DNA of 25,290 nt from Dethiobacter sp. (GTDB taxonomy: Bacteria > Bacillota_D > Dethiobacteria > Dethiobacterales > Dethiobacteraceae), in NCBI GenBank assembly GCA_018333395.1, contig JAGXSQ010000041.1:1-25290 (forward strand), read 5' to 3'. The notes under the pieces were generated by a model. It was not told where the DNA came from. It made no database searches and saw only the letters and a list, made by a program, of their open reading frames with translations. Every line of letters begins with the position of its first letter. Within the stretch, counting starts at the first letter, position 1. Positions 1-9,432 of this stretch are shown piece after piece. Made by a program: the position numbers and the translations under genes.

Positions 1-82
1 CCCTAACCTTGTCTTCGTCAAAGTTTATCACCGCATCTTGAAGTCCCTTCAGTATCTCCTTGGTCCTTTCTTCTGTCGCCAT
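1..82 (-). CDS. Corrinoid (B12-binding) methyltransferase protein, N-terminus only
   Basis: Only the first 27 codons lie in the window; the gene runs off the left edge. The visible start reads MATEERTKEILKGLQDAVIN followed by FDEDKVR. This resembles the N-terminal helical cap of small corrinoid proteins that carry a methyl group between two methyltransferases (MttC/MtbC/MtmC type), whose first residues typically read KEELLQ-LADAVV-DED. The ATG at 80-82 has a strong ribosome site (TAAAGGAGG, read on the minus strand, 91-99). The B12-binding motif (DxHxxG) would lie outside the window, so the family is judged from the cap alone. A short ORF ends inside the ribosome site, suggesting coupled translation. 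A different helical-cap protein cannot be excluded. Confidence 0.5.
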   Translation of the reverse strand, partial: MATEERTKEILKGLQDAVINFDEDKVR

Positions 83-96
83 CAATTTTTCCTCCT

Positions 97-168
97 TTAT
101 CGTTCTTGAATCTGCTTGAACCGCTTAAAATAGTCCCTTTCTTTTGGCCTACTATTCCGGCATATCAT
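97..168 (-). CDS. Possible 23-residue leader ORF coupled to the corrinoid protein gene
   Basis: A 23-codon frame, MICRNSRPKERDYFKRFKQ then IQER, ends with a TAA that is part of the TAAAGGAGG ribosome site of the next gene. It is highly charged (five Arg, four Lys) and has one Cys. A full AAGGAGG stands in front, but only 2 nt from this ATG. A second ATG 5 nt further in has ideal spacing but would encode only Met-Pro-Glu. It could be a translated leader peptide, a small protein, or chance. No family is recognised. Confidence 0.3.
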   Translation of the reverse strand: MICRNSRPKERDYFKRFKQIQER

Positions 169-173
169 AACCT

Positions 174-202
174 CCTTGCACAATTTAATTCGCGAAGCAA
201 GG
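174..202 (-). promoter_or_regulatory. Hairpin overlapping the leader-ORF ribosome site
   Basis: CCTTGC (minus strand, 202-197) and GCAAGG (179-174) form a perfect 6-bp inverted repeat with a 17-nt loop. The downstream arm shares four bases with the AAGGAGG at 171-177, so folding would partly hide the ribosome site of the short ORF. A regulatory role is inferred only. Confidence 0.3.
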
Positions 203-269
203 ATCGGACAGCTTTAGCCAAGACCCAAAACCAAGCTTGATTTCACAGCCAGAAGTTAGTATTTATGGA

Positions 270-300
270 AGCAAAATTTTTATCTAAAAAAAATTTTGCT
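270..300. repeat. Perfect 12-bp inverted repeat (AGCAAAATTTTT)
   Basis: Arms at 270-281 and 289-300 are exact reverse complements with a 7-nt spacer. It lies downstream of the candidate promoter at 339-367, inside the predicted leader of the corrinoid gene. It could be a leader hairpin or an operator; no uridine tract follows it, so a terminator is less likely. Confidence 0.4.
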
Positions 301-338
301 GCTACTAAATAAGAAAAAACAATACCCCTGCATGCCAA

Positions 339-367
339 ATTATATCAAAAAAAAAAAGATTACACAA
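339..367 (-). promoter_or_regulatory. Candidate sigma-A promoter for the corrinoid gene
   Basis: On the minus strand TTGTGT (367-362) and a perfect TATAAT (344-339) are 17 nt apart. The -35 matches the consensus only in its first three bases. It would give a leader of roughly 250 nt before the corrinoid start codon. Confidence 0.4.
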
Positions 368-434
368 GAGCGCCTTCCTGAAAATTTTTCAATATTCTAA
401 ATCCTCAATTGCCTATACTGCAGCCTCCATAAGT

Positions 435-1208
435 CTACTTCTCTTGACAATACTTTCTGTTGCGCTTAAAAAATTGCAAATAGTTCAGGACATAACGCAA
501 TTCCGCCGCATTAAGGTCGCGAATGGAGCGCAGGATAGCCTGCACTTTATGGTCACCGAGCAGCTCAATCAAATTAGGGCCTAAGCTGGACAGCAAATTT
601 TCAATTTCCTCATATTGCAGTAAAAAGTAATGCACCGTTGTCCCCAAACTATCGGCCAGACGTTCTAATGTATCCAGTGAGGGGATGGTGTAACTGTTCT
701 CGATCTGACTGATCAGACCGCTGGAAACACCCGCTTTATCGGCCAGAAGCGCAGCGGTAAGACCCTGCCCCTCCCGCAACTGTTTCAGGCGCACACCGAT
801 ACCGGTCTGGTAGTTTCCTTTTTCTAGAAAATAACTGACTGTAAAATTTAGTGCCTCCGCTAACTGCTCCAGCTGTTCAAAGTCTGGCCTGCTTTCCCCA
901 GCCTCAAACTTTTCCACCAGCGCTGCCGGCAATTCGCTGATTTCAGCCAGCTCTTCCAGTGAAAGCCCCCTTCCTTCCCGTAAAAACCGCAACTTTTCAC
1001 CGGTAAAAGTCTCGTCTTCATCCAGAACAAGTAACGCCGAGGAAACATGTAGCGCATCAGCAATATTTTTCAGCACCGGAATCGATGGTTTTTTCAGACC
1101 GCGTTCGATAGTGCTCAGGTAAGAAGCGGAGAGTCCCGACGCTGCCGCTAATTGCCCTAAGTTTAGACCGCGCTCCAACCGAAAAGCCCTGATTCTGTTT
1201 CCAAGCAT
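435..1208 (-). CDS. Transcriptional regulator with three tandem XRE (HTH_3) domains
   Basis: A 257-residue protein made mostly of three Cro/C1-type helix-turn-helix units, at about residues 4-58 (RIRAFRLERGLNLGQLA), 71-125 (KLRFLREGRGLSLEELAE) and 137-191 (RLKQLREGQGLTAALLADKA), followed by a short C-terminal helical region (about 200-257). Most XRE regulators have one such domain, and no ligand-binding cupin follows. I chose the ATG at 1206-1208 because AAGGTG lies 6-8 nt upstream and the protein then begins MLGNRIRAF, the usual XRE start; a GTG at 1247 would overlap the neighbouring gene. It follows the small three-cysteine protein by 22 nt and is probably co-transcribed with it. It lies beyond the mutase-operon terminator, so control of that operon is possible but not shown. 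Either that operon or the corrinoid gene could be the target. Confidence 0.85.
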   Translation of the reverse strand: MLGNRIRAFRLERGLNLGQLAAASGLSASYLSTIERGLKKPSIPVLKNIADALHVSSALLVLDEDETFTGEKLRFLREGRGLSLEELAEISELPAALVEKFEAGESRPDFEQLEQLAEALNFTVSYFLEKGNYQTGIGVRLKQLREGQGLTAALLADKAGVSSGLISQIENSYTIPSLDTLERLADSLGTTVHYFLLQYEEIENLLSSLGPNLIELLGDHKVQAILRSIRDLNAAELRYVLNYLQFFKRNRKYCQEK

Positions 1209-1230
1209 TCTTTCACCTTCGTTCCGAAAA

Positions 1231-1566
1231 TTAACTTTCTTCATCACTGATTTTTTCGAATTTCATGGTAACAGCAGTAGGCAACATGCCATCTAACTCA
1301 ATCTGAACAGCTTTAATGATGGCACTGGGCACAGGACAGTCGGTATGCGTCAGGCGCAAGCTGGCGGAACGATAGACAACGGAGGCGAGGATGCTAGTAA
1401 AGAGGTCATGCCGCCAGTCCAGCACTTCCAGATCTTCATTCATTTTGCGCAGCATCTTGCAGGCGGAAATAATCTTGACCCCAACCTGTTTTTTGTTCAG
1501 GCGCGTAACTTTGACCACACTTGTAAACCCACAGGCACCTGCAAATACCTTTGCTCTTGTTGTCAC
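1231..1566 (-). CDS. Small three-cysteine protein, probably the DUF6951 family
   Basis: A 111-residue soluble protein starting MTTRAKVFAGACGFTSVV. It has three cysteines in recognisable settings: ACGF (Cys12), SAC (Cys36) and DCPVP (Cys77). The layout (AGxCGF near the start, CPVPxAIIKA late) matches an uncharacterised family of about 100-110 residues that I believe is Pfam DUF6951; the family name is from memory and the function is unknown. The three cysteines could bind a metal or cluster, which is inference. The GTG at 1566 is chosen because AGGGAGGT sits about 7 nt in front; a longer frame beginning at 1587 would place the ribosome site inside the gene. It is 22 nt from the triple-HTH regulator gene and follows a strong terminator, so the pair has its own transcript or is expressed by read-through. 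Confidence 0.55.
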   Translation of the reverse strand: MTTRAKVFAGACGFTSVVKVTRLNKKQVGVKIISACKMLRKMNEDLEVLDWRHDLFTSILASVVYRSASLRLTHTDCPVPSAIIKAVQIELDGMLPTAVTMKFEKISDEES

Positions 1567-1630
1567 GACACAAACCTCCCTAAACACTGTTACCGGAAAC
1601 TAGTATACCTTATTTTCATCTTGTTGAAAA

Positions 1631-1680
1631 TCATGAAAATACTCATCGTCATTTCTGCAAAAGCAGAAACGACGATGAGC
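1631..1680 (-). terminator. Rho-independent terminator of the mutase/beta-oxidation operon
   Basis: Arms at 1642-1658 and 1663-1679 form a 17-bp stem with one mismatch and a 4-nt loop. Read on the minus strand the stem is followed by TATTTTCATGATTTT. It lies about 65 nt past the last gene of the operon and before the small three-cysteine gene, marking the operon end. Confidence 0.75.
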
Positions 1681-1742
1681 TTCCTTTCCCTCTTCCGCTA
1701 GCGCTTTAGACATGATATCAGTTTATTTTTTGCCCTTAGCCC

Positions 1743-2168
1743 TTAGGCTTGTTTCTGCACTGCCGAGCCCAGCATGATCCCGCGAATCCACCTAACAATG
1801 TCAACCGTCCTGGCGCCCGGCGTAAACAGTGCCTTGGCATAGCCTTTGCCGATTAGCTCCTCAGTATCTTCCTCTGGAAAAGTCCCGCCGCCGATGACCA
1901 TAATGTCCTCGGCACTGTTTTCCCGCAACAACTGCCAGATGCGTGGGAAGATGGTCATGTGGGCTCCGGAAAGAATGCTCAGGCCAATGATATCGACATC
2001 CTCCTGGATGGCCGACTCCACCACCTGCTCCGGGGTTTGATGCAACCCGGTGTAGACCACTTCCATCCCCGCATCGCGCAGGGCGCGGGCCACTACCTTG
2101 GCGCCGCGGTCATGGCCGTCCAATCCCGGCTTGGCCACCAGCACGCGGATTTTTTTCTCTTCGCTCAT
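1743..2168 (-). CDS. icmB: Acyl-CoA mutase small subunit, B12-binding (isobutyryl-/methylmalonyl-CoA mutase type)
   Basis: The cobalamin-binding subunit of a two-subunit adenosylcobalamin-dependent carbon-skeleton mutase. The 141 residues start [26 protein letters not shown] is the DxHxxG motif with His19 as lower cobalt ligand, followed by SILSGAH and GGGTFPEED, all standard for this Rossmann-like fold. The length fits separate small subunits such as IcmB (about 136 residues). The ATG at 2166-2168 is chosen because GGAGGGG lies just upstream and the family begins there; a longer frame overlapping the large-subunit gene looks untranslated. It lies 16 nt after the large-subunit gene and is last in the operon. 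The small subunit does not set substrate choice, so the isobutyryl-CoA assignment rests on its partner. Confidence 0.92.
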   Translation of the reverse strand: MSEEKKIRVLVAKPGLDGHDRGAKVVARALRDAGMEVVYTGLHQTPEQVVESAIQEDVDIIGLSILSGAHMTIFPRIWQLLRENSAEDIMVIGGGTFPEEDTEELIGKGYAKALFTPGARTVDIVRWIRGIMLGSAVQKQA

Positions 2169-2184
2169 CGGTTTCCCCTCCCTG

Positions 2185-3849
2185 CTAAAAAATAGGTTTT
2201 TCCTTGTATTCGCCGAATACTTCACGCAGTACCTGGACAATCTCGCCCTCGGTAGCATAAGCCTGCACACATTCCAGAACACGAGGTATCAGGTTTTCCC
2301 TGGTGCCCGCCGCCCGGCGCAGTTCCTCCAGGCGGTTGGTGCAGACAATGTTGTCCCGCTTGGCACGCACAGCCTGCACGCGCCTCTTTTGCTCCTCCTC
2401 CACTTGAGGGTCTATTTTTAGCAGATCAATTTGTTTTGGCTCCTCGATGACATAGTCATTGACCCCGACAATGATGCGTTCATTTTCCTCAATTTCCCTC
2501 TGATAACGGTAGGCGGCGTCGGCTATCTCCTGCTGGAAAAAGCCTTGGTCGATGGCTGCCAATACTCCGCCCAAATGCTCAATGCGAGCAAAATATTTCT
2601 CCGCCTCCGCTTCCATCTGGTCGGTAAGCGCCTCCACAAAATAGGAGCCGGCCAGCGGGTCAATCGTATTAGCGACTCCGGTTTCCTCAGCAATTATTTG
2701 CTGTGTGCGCAGCGCAATACGGACCGCTTTTTCGGATGGCAGGGCCAGCACTTCATCCATGGAGTTGGTGTGCAGCGACTGCGTTCCGCCAAGCACCGCG
2801 GAAAGCGCCTCGAAAGCAGTGCGGACGATGTTGTTTTCCGGCTGCTGGGCCGTCAGCGAGCAGCCGGCTGTTTGCGTATGAAAACGCAGGAGTAGCGAGC
2901 GCTCGTCTTTGGCCCCGTACTTTTCTTTCATGCGGCGCGCCCAGATGCGCCGTGCCGCCCGATACTTGGCAATTTCCTCAAAAAAGTCAATATGGGCATT
3001 GAAAAAGAAGGACAAGCGCGGGGCAAAGGAATCCACATCCAAGCCGGCGGCTATACCCGCTTCCACATAGGCAAAGCCGTCGGCCAGCGTAAAGGCCAAT
3101 TCCTGAACAGCCGTAGAGCCGGCCTCCCGGATGTGATAGCCCGATATACTGACCGAGTTCCATTTGGGAACATGCTGATTGGCAAAGGCAAAAATGTCGG
3201 TAATCAGCCTGAGCGACGGCTCCGGCGGGAAAATCCAGGACTTCTGGGCGATATATTCTTTAAGAATGTCATTCTGGATAGTGCCACCCAGTTTATGGGA
3301 AGGAACGCCCTGCTTCTCCGCCGTGGCGATATACAGACTCCAAAGCACTGCCGCCGGGGCGTTGATGGTCATGGACGTGGTGATCTTATCAAGCGGGATA
3401 CCACTAAACAGCGTTTCCATATCCTCCAGTGAGTCGACAGCCACGCCAACGCGGCCTACCTCCCCAAAAGCGCGGGGATGATCAGAGTCATAACCCATGA
3501 TTGTCGGCATGTCAAAAGCAACCGACAGACCGGTTGTGCCGCTGGCCAACAAATACTTATAGCGCTCGTTCGATTCCTTAGCTGTGGCAAAACCAGCAAA
3601 CTGGCGCATGGTCCACAGGCGCCCGCGGTACATACTGGTCTGGACGCCGCGGGTATAAGGGTAGAAGCCAGGATAGCCCAAGTCGCGCATATGATCAAGA
3701 CCAGCAATATCTTCCGGAGTATAAAGCGCCTTTATCGGTACTGAAGAGACGGTCATAAACTTTGGCAGGCGTTCCGGCAACCCAGTCACACACGTTTCCC
3801 ATGCTTTCTTCCCTTGGCTTAGGGGGCCCATCTTCTCATCACCACACAT
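2185..3849 (-). CDS. icmA: Acyl-CoA mutase large subunit with isobutyryl-CoA mutase active site (usually annotated methylmalonyl-CoA mutase)
   Basis: The catalytic TIM-barrel subunit, 554 residues, without a B12 domain, so it needs the separate small subunit next door. Family motifs are clear: [73 protein letters not shown] and [13 protein letters not shown]. Aligned by motif to Propionibacterium methylmalonyl-CoA mutase, Tyr89 becomes Phe84 and Arg207 becomes Gln202, while His244 is kept as His239; the 118- and 37-residue spacings are identical. Phe/Gln is the pair known in isobutyryl-CoA mutase (Phe80/Gln198 of IcmA), whereas Arg207 in the methylmalonyl enzyme holds the free carboxylate. 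Position 111 is Ala, not the Asp of 2-hydroxyisobutyryl-CoA mutase. The ATG at 3847-3849 follows AAGGAGG by about 10 nt. The family is certain; isobutyryl-CoA/butyryl-CoA as substrate is a strong inference, with another branched acyl-CoA (e.g. pivalyl-CoA) less likely. Confidence 0.93.
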   Translation of the reverse strand: MCGDEKMGPLSQGKKAWETCVTGLPERLPKFMTVSSVPIKALYTPEDIAGLDHMRDLGYPGFYPYTRGVQTSMYRGRLWTMRQFAGFATAKESNERYKYLLASGTTGLSVAFDMPTIMGYDSDHPRAFGEVGRVGVAVDSLEDMETLFSGIPLDKITTSMTINAPAAVLWSLYIATAEKQGVPSHKLGGTIQNDILKEYIAQKSWIFPPEPSLRLITDIFAFANQHVPKWNSVSISGYHIREAGSTAVQELAFTLADGFAYVEAGIAAGLDVDSFAPRLSFFFNAHIDFFEEIAKYRAARRIWARRMKEKYGAKDERSLLLRFHTQTAGCSLTAQQPENNIVRTAFEALSAVLGGTQSLHTNSMDEVLALPSEKAVRIALRTQQIIAEETGVANTIDPLAGSYFVEALTDQMEAEAEKYFARIEHLGGVLAAIDQGFFQQEIADAAYRYQREIEENERIIVGVNDYVIEEPKQIDLLKIDPQVEEEQKRRVQAVRAKRDNIVCTNRLEELRRAAGTRENLIPRVLECVQAYATEGEIVQVLREVFGEYKEKPIF

Positions 3850-3892
3850 CGCCTTCAAACCTCCTTCTAAAACGCATTTTACTTGTCCTCCG

Positions 3893-4852
3893 TCAACGGG
3901 TCAAGCTACCTAGGTTTATACTGCCCAGAATCTGCGCCGCTGCAGCGTAAGGATCCGTTTCCCTAGACATGATTTTTCTTACCAGCGACTCAAATTCTTC
4001 ACTGCCGGAAACCTGTTTCCAGATAGTCGATTTAACCTTGTATTCGATCAGATCAATAATATCGCGGCGAATCCTATCCTTGCGGGCTTTGTTCATTTGC
4101 CCGCTCTCGCCAAGATACTCCCGATGGTTAATGACCGCCTGATGCAATTCCTCCACCCCATTGCCGTCTAGGGTATTAGTCCGCACAATTGGTGGTCGCC
4201 AGGGACGCGCTCTTCCTCCCAAGTCGAGCATCATGCTGACTTCGGAAACGGTTCTGTCGGCACCCGGGATGTCAGCTTTGTTGACGACAAAAATATCGGC
4301 AATCTCCATAATGCCCGCCTTAATCGTCTGCACACTGTCACCACTGGCCGGTGTCAACACCACCAAAGTAGTGTCAGCATACTTGATGATGTCAACTTCC
4401 GACTGTCCTACACCGACAGTTTCAATAATAACCACGTCTTTACCGAAAGCATCCAAAATCTGTACTACGTCCTTGGTGGCCCGGGAAAGACCGCCAAGAC
4501 TGCCGCGCGTCCCCATACTGCGGATAAAAACGCCTCTATCGAGGGCGTGTTCCTGCATGCGGATGCGGTCGCCCAAGATTGCTCCGCCGGTAAAAGGGCT
4601 GGTGGGGTCAATGGCGATTACCCCCACCCTCAACCCTTGCTGGCGTAGCAGCAGCAGCAACCGATCCACGAGGGAACTCTTGCCCGCGCCCGGTGCGCCA
4701 GTAATGCCCAGGCAATACGCCTTGCCTGTGTAAGGATAAATAGCGCTTAAAATTGCCTCCTTCTCGCTGTCCTCGTCTTCAATCAGGGAAATGGCCCGTG
4801 CCACCATGCGGCGGTCACCGTTTAAGATGCCCTCAATGATCTTTTGTTGCAT
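3893..4852 (-). CDS. meaB: MeaB/ArgK-type G-protein chaperone of the B12-dependent mutase
   Basis: A 319-residue SIMIBI-class GTPase that loads adenosylcobalamin into acyl-CoA mutases and protects them from inactivation. Visible motifs: the P-loop [15 protein letters not shown] (about 49-63), [19 protein letters not shown] (about 81-99), [13 protein letters not shown], the switch motif [12 protein letters not shown] (about 144-155) and the guanine-specificity motif NKAD (191-194). The length is typical for bacterial MeaB. The start at 4852 has GGAGGT 7 nt upstream. It lies between the adenosyltransferase and mutase genes, 37 and 43 nt from them, the usual context. Related G-proteins serve methylmalonyl-CoA, ethylmalonyl-CoA and isobutyryl-CoA mutases (fused in IcmF), so the gene fits either substrate. 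Confidence 0.93.
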   Translation of the reverse strand: MQQKIIEGILNGDRRMVARAISLIEDEDSEKEAILSAIYPYTGKAYCLGITGAPGAGKSSLVDRLLLLLRQQGLRVGVIAIDPTSPFTGGAILGDRIRMQEHALDRGVFIRSMGTRGSLGGLSRATKDVVQILDAFGKDVVIIETVGVGQSEVDIIKYADTTLVVLTPASGDSVQTIKAGIMEIADIFVVNKADIPGADRTVSEVSMMLDLGGRARPWRPPIVRTNTLDGNGVEELHQAVINHREYLGESGQMNKARKDRIRRDIIDLIEYKVKSTIWKQVSGSEEFESLVRKIMSRETDPYAAAAQILGSINLGSLTR

Positions 4853-4889
4853 GCAGCTACCTCCGTTGTGCTGTTCGTTGGCGCCCGTT

Positions 4890-5420
4890 TTAAAATTCCA
4901 TGCCTTCTCTCGCCTTGACTCCGGTACTGTAATGATGCTTGATCTCTCTTACCTCGCTGACCAAGTCGGCAGCATCAACTATTTCCTGTGGCGCGTTTCG
5001 GCCAGTCAAGACCACGTCCACCTGCGGCGGACGTTCGGACAGCATCTGCAGCACTTCCTCCACAGGCAGCAAACCATAGTCCATAGCAATATTGATCTCA
5101 TCAAAAATGACCAGGTCATACCTTCCGCTCAGCAAGGCCTCTTTCCCCTGCAAAAAACCGTTCCAGGCCTCGTTGACATCTTCTTGCATCAGATAGCCAC
5201 GAATCAGAATTTTGCCCTTGCCACTCTGTACCACAGTGAAATGGGGCAGGAACTTTTGAATGGCCTGAATTTCCCCGTATTTGGGATTATTCTTTCTAAA
5301 TTGCACCATGAATACCTTGCCGCCATGGCCGCTGGCCCGCAACGCAAGACCTAGCGAAGCCGTCGTTTTCCCCTTGCCGCTGCCGGTATAGACCAGCACT
5401 AGGCCTTTCTTATCTGACAT
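4890..5420 (-). CDS. cobO: Cob(I)alamin adenosyltransferase, CobO/BtuR (CobA) family
   Basis: A 176-residue ATP:corrinoid adenosyltransferase that makes the adenosylcobalamin used by the mutase two genes downstream. The N-terminal YTGSGKGKTTASLGLALRA is the unusual P-loop of the CobA/CobO family (about 11-29), followed by MVQFRKN, the DEINIAMDYGL segment and LTGRNAP near the C-terminus, all standard. It is not a PduO or EutT type. The ATG at 5418-5420 follows AAAGGTGG by 7 nt. Its place inside a mutase operon rather than a cobalamin-synthesis cluster suggests a dedicated cofactor supply. It could also serve general B12 salvage. Confidence 0.92.
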   Translation of the reverse strand: MSDKKGLVLVYTGSGKGKTTASLGLALRASGHGGKVFMVQFRKNNPKYGEIQAIQKFLPHFTVVQSGKGKILIRGYLMQEDVNEAWNGFLQGKEALLSGRYDLVIFDEINIAMDYGLLPVEEVLQMLSERPPQVDVVLTGRNAPQEIVDAADLVSEVREIKHHYSTGVKAREGMEF

Positions 5421-5459
5421 GCCAAAACCACCTTTACGCTGTAGCTTCGCTTGCGGCGC

Positions 5460-6596
5460 CTACCCTTTAAGATAGCGAGAGATGACCAGCCGCTGCACTT
5501 CATTGGTGCCTTCGTAAATCTGGGTAATCTTGGCGTCACGCATCATTCTTTCCACCGGGTACTCGCGGCTGTAACCATATCCGCCGAAAATCTGTACCGC
5601 GTCAGTAGTTACAGCCATGGCCGTGTCTGAGGCATAGAGCTTAGCCATCGCTGAAGCCTTTCCGTAAGGAAGCTTCTCCTGCTCCAGCCAAGCGGCTTGG
5701 TAGGTCAGCAGGCGGGAGGCTTCAATTTTTGTAGCCATATCAGCTAGCATAAAAGAAATCGCCTGGAAATTAAAAATCGGCTGGCCAAACTGCTCGCGGC
5801 CTTGGGCGTAGTTTAGCGCCGCCTCAAAAGCGCCCTGGGCAATCCCGACCGCCTGCGCCGCAATGCCGTTGCGCCCGCCGTCCAGCGTAGTCATAGCAAT
5901 TTTAAAGCCTTCCCCCTCCTTGCCCAGCAGGTTTTCCCTTGGCACCAGGCAGTCTTCAAACAGCAGCTCAGTTGTACTGGAAGCACGGATGCCCAGCTTC
6001 TTCTCATGCGCCCCTAGGCGGAAACCGGGGAAACCCTTCTCCACAATAAAGGCGCTAATGCCCTTGGGGCCCTTGCTTTTATCCAGCGTGGCAAAAACAA
6101 CGAAAATTTCTCCGTCACCGTTAGTAATAAAGACCTTTGAGCCGTTTAGGACATAATGGTTACCGTCCAGTCTGGCACTGGTCTGCAGGCTGCCGGCGTC
6201 TGTGCCAGCGGCAGGTTCTGTCAATCCGTAGGCACCAAGAGCCGTTCCCTCGGCCAGCGGGCGCAGGTATTTTTGCTTCTGCTCCTCACTGCCGTATTTC
6301 CAGATCGGCCAGGAGCAAAGAGAAATGTGGGCGGAAAGCGTCACGCCGGTCGAACCGCAAACGCGGGAAAGCTCCTCCACAGCAATAACATAGGCCAGAA
6401 AATCTGCCCCGGCACCGCCATACTTTTCTTCCCAGGGAATACCGGTCAGGCCGAGGGACCCCATCTCATCAAAAATTTCTCGGGAAAACTCTTCTTTCTC
6501 GTCCCGCTCCGCAGCAGTCGGCGCTACTTTCTTCTCTGCAAACTCGCGCACCATTTTACGGATCATTTCATGCTCAGATGAAAGCTGGAAATTCAT
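5460..6596 (-). CDS. Short-chain acyl-CoA dehydrogenase (butyryl-CoA dehydrogenase-like), copy 2
   Basis: A 378-residue FAD enzyme that forms the 2,3-double bond of an acyl-CoA, passing electrons to an electron-transfer flavoprotein. It shows the acyl-CoA dehydrogenase order: N-terminal helices, the FAD/substrate motif [39 protein letters not shown] and the C-terminal [18 protein letters not shown], in which the Glu of YEGT is the catalytic base of short- and medium-chain enzymes. The nearest characterised type is butyryl-CoA dehydrogenase. It follows a close paralogue by only 15 nt, with its AAGGAGG overlapping the end of that gene. The substrate pockets differ between the two ([11 protein letters not shown] here, SVGTFPILYFG there), so they may prefer different acyl chains. 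Exact substrate is not determinable by eye. Confidence 0.9.
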   Translation of the reverse strand: MNFQLSSEHEMIRKMVREFAEKKVAPTAAERDEKEEFSREIFDEMGSLGLTGIPWEEKYGGAGADFLAYVIAVEELSRVCGSTGVTLSAHISLCSWPIWKYGSEEQKQKYLRPLAEGTALGAYGLTEPAAGTDAGSLQTSARLDGNHYVLNGSKVFITNGDGEIFVVFATLDKSKGPKGISAFIVEKGFPGFRLGAHEKKLGIRASSTTELLFEDCLVPRENLLGKEGEGFKIAMTTLDGGRNGIAAQAVGIAQGAFEAALNYAQGREQFGQPIFNFQAISFMLADMATKIEASRLLTYQAAWLEQEKLPYGKASAMAKLYASDTAMAVTTDAVQIFGGYGYSREYPVERMMRDAKITQIYEGTNEVQRLVISRYLKG

Positions 6597-6611
6597 TATT
6601 CTTCTTCCTCC

Positions 6612-7757
<1,146 letters not shown>

Positions 7758-7768
7758 AACTCTGCCTC

Positions 7769-8551
7769 CTATTTACCCTTAAAGTTGGGCTTGCGTTTTT
7801 CCAGAAACGCGGTCATACCCTCTCTCTGGTCCACGGTAGCAAAAGTCAGGCCAAAAACTTCGGCCTCGTAAGTCATCGCCCGCGCCGCGTCCATTTCCAG
7901 GCCTTGATTGACAGCCGACTTGGTCAGCCGTACCGCCACCTGTCCCTTGGCCGCAATTTTCCCGGCCAGTGCTTTAGCGGCGGCCAGCAGCTCCGCCGCC
8001 GGGTGAACCCGGTTAACAAGGCCGATACGGTATGCTTCCTCAGCGTTAATCATCTCTGTGCTGTAGAGTAACTCCTTAGCCCGTCCCTTACCGACCAGGC
8101 GCGGCAACCGCTGGGTACCGGCAAAGCCGGGCGGTACGCCAAGCCCCACCTCGGGCTGTCCGAATTTAGCCGTCTCGGAGGCTAGGCGAATGTCGCAGGA
8201 CATGGCCAACTCACAGCCGCCCCCCAGAGCAAAGCCGTTGACGGCGGCGATAACCGGCTGGGGCAGATTTTCAATTTTATTGAACACCGCCTGCCCAAGC
8301 AGCGCAAACTCCCGCGCTTCCAGCGCCGACAGATTCTGCATATGGACGATATCGGCACCGGCCACAAAAGCCTTTTCCCCGCCCCCGGTCAGGATAACCA
8401 CGCTGACCGATTCATCAGCCCCCAGTTCTGTGAAGACCTGGTCCAGTTCTTTTAGCGTAGCAACATTAAGGGCGTTCAGCGCCTTAGGCCGGTTGATGGT
8501 CACAACAGCTATAGCGCCTTCTTTTTCTAGCAGAATATTTTCCCAGCTCAT
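7769..8551 (-). CDS. crt: Enoyl-CoA hydratase / crotonase
   Basis: A 260-residue crotonase-superfamily enzyme expected to hydrate crotonyl-CoA to (S)-3-hydroxybutyryl-CoA. Both catalytic glutamates are visible: Glu114 in [13 protein letters not shown] and Glu134 in [14 protein letters not shown]. The oxyanion-hole segments AFVAGADI (61-68) and the GGG at 110-112 are intact, and the C-terminal [10 protein letters not shown] is the usual ending of short-chain crotonases. The start codon is 9 nt after the dehydrogenase stop, with a GAGGTG ribosome site overlapping that stop, which suggests translational coupling. The fit to Clostridium Crt-type enzymes is very good; chain-length preference is inferred from context. 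Confidence 0.93.
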   Translation of the reverse strand: MSWENILLEKEGAIAVVTINRPKALNALNVATLKELDQVFTELGADESVSVVILTGGGEKAFVAGADIVHMQNLSALEAREFALLGQAVFNKIENLPQPVIAAVNGFALGGGCELAMSCDIRLASETAKFGQPEVGLGVPPGFAGTQRLPRLVGKGRAKELLYSTEMINAEEAYRIGLVNRVHPAAELLAAAKALAGKIAAKGQVAVRLTKSAVNQGLEMDAARAMTYEAEVFGLTFATVDQREGMTAFLEKRKPNFKGK

Positions 8552-8560
8552 CTTTGCACC

Positions 8561-9415
8561 TCACGTTTCGTAAATATAAAAGCCGCGCCCGGTCTTGCGT
8601 CCCAACCAGCCGGCCGCTACATACTTGCGCAGCAGCGGACAGGGACGATACTTGGAATCCTTAAAGCCATCATAGAGCACTTCCATAATCGCCAGGCAAG
8701 TATCCAGACCAATCAGGTCAGCAAGTTCGAGCGGTCCCATCGGATGGTTCATGCCCAGCTTCATTACCGTGTCAATCCCCTCCGCCGAGCCAACGCCCTC
8801 CATCAGGCAGTAAACCGCCTCGTTAATCATCGGTAGCAGCACGCGGTTGGAAACAAACCCGGGGAAGTCATTTACCTCCACCGGCACCTTACCCAGTTTT
8901 TTGGACAAGTCTGTGATGACCAGGCATGTTTCGTCAGAAGTAGCTATCCCCCGAATGACCTCCACCAGCTTCATCACCGGTACCGGGTTCATAAAATGCA
9001 TGCCAATTACTTTCTCCGGCCGCTTGGTAGACGCGGCAATTTGGGTAATAGGCACAGAAGAAGTATTGCTCGCCAAAATAGCCTGAGGCGGACAGATAGC
9101 GTCCAGCGCGGCAAAAGTTTCTTTTTTCAGCGCCACATCCTCGATAATCGCCTCGATAACAAGATCTACATCATGGCCATCCTCCAGGGAAAGCGTCGGT
9201 GAAATACGAGCCAAAATAGCGGCCATCTCTTCAGCCGCCAGCCGGCCTTTTTCCACACTGCGCTGCAGGTTCTTGGCTATTACTTTCAGCCCGCGCTGCA
9301 CAAACTCCTCCTTGACATCTCGCAACACCACCTGGTAACCTGCCTGGGCCGCAACCTGGGCAATCCCTCCGCCCATCTGACCGGCACCCAAAACCATGAT
9401 TTTCTTAATTTCCAT
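8561..9415 (-). CDS. hbd: 3-hydroxybutyryl-CoA dehydrogenase
   Basis: A 284-residue NAD(P)-dependent dehydrogenase converting 3-hydroxybutyryl-CoA to acetoacetyl-CoA. The N-terminal Rossmann motif [13 protein letters not shown] (8-20) binds the dinucleotide. The catalytic pair is present as His140 ([11 protein letters not shown]) and Glu152 (VEVIRG), 12 residues apart as in the human enzyme. The C-terminal dimer domain carries [25 protein letters not shown] and [11 protein letters not shown]. The length is that of single-domain clostridial Hbd, not of a fused hydratase/dehydrogenase. It lies 17 nt after the thiolase and 9 nt before crotonase. Cofactor choice (NAD or NADP) is not assigned. Confidence 0.95.
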   Translation of the reverse strand: MEIKKIMVLGAGQMGGGIAQVAAQAGYQVVLRDVKEEFVQRGLKVIAKNLQRSVEKGRLAAEEMAAILARISPTLSLEDGHDVDLVIEAIIEDVALKKETFAALDAICPPQAILASNTSSVPITQIAASTKRPEKVIGMHFMNPVPVMKLVEVIRGIATSDETCLVITDLSKKLGKVPVEVNDFPGFVSNRVLLPMINEAVYCLMEGVGSAEGIDTVMKLGMNHPMGPLELADLIGLDTCLAIMEVLYDGFKDSKYRPCPLLRKYVAAGWLGRKTGRGFYIYET

Positions 9416-9432
9416 CCTTTTCCCTCCACTCG

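Larger units (their letters stand above)
203..434. other. AT-rich intergenic leader without a recognised gene
   Basis: This stretch separates the stop of the XRE regulator from the leader of the corrinoid gene. It is very AT-rich, with several A runs. I see no RNA gene or coding frame in it. It does hold a candidate minus-strand promoter and one perfect inverted repeat, listed separately. Confidence 0.5.

Noticed and set aside
2431..2895. Long plus-strand open frame across the mutase large-subunit gene
   Set aside because: It is a shadow of a strongly conserved minus-strand gene, has no ribosome site and resembles no protein; the same holds for other long antisense frames in 4161-4733 and 23132-23857.
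1743..3849. Assignment of the mutase genes as methylmalonyl-CoA mutase for propionate metabolism
   Set aside because: The residues that bind the methylmalonyl carboxylate are replaced (Phe84, Gln202) and no epimerase or carboxyl-transfer genes accompany them.
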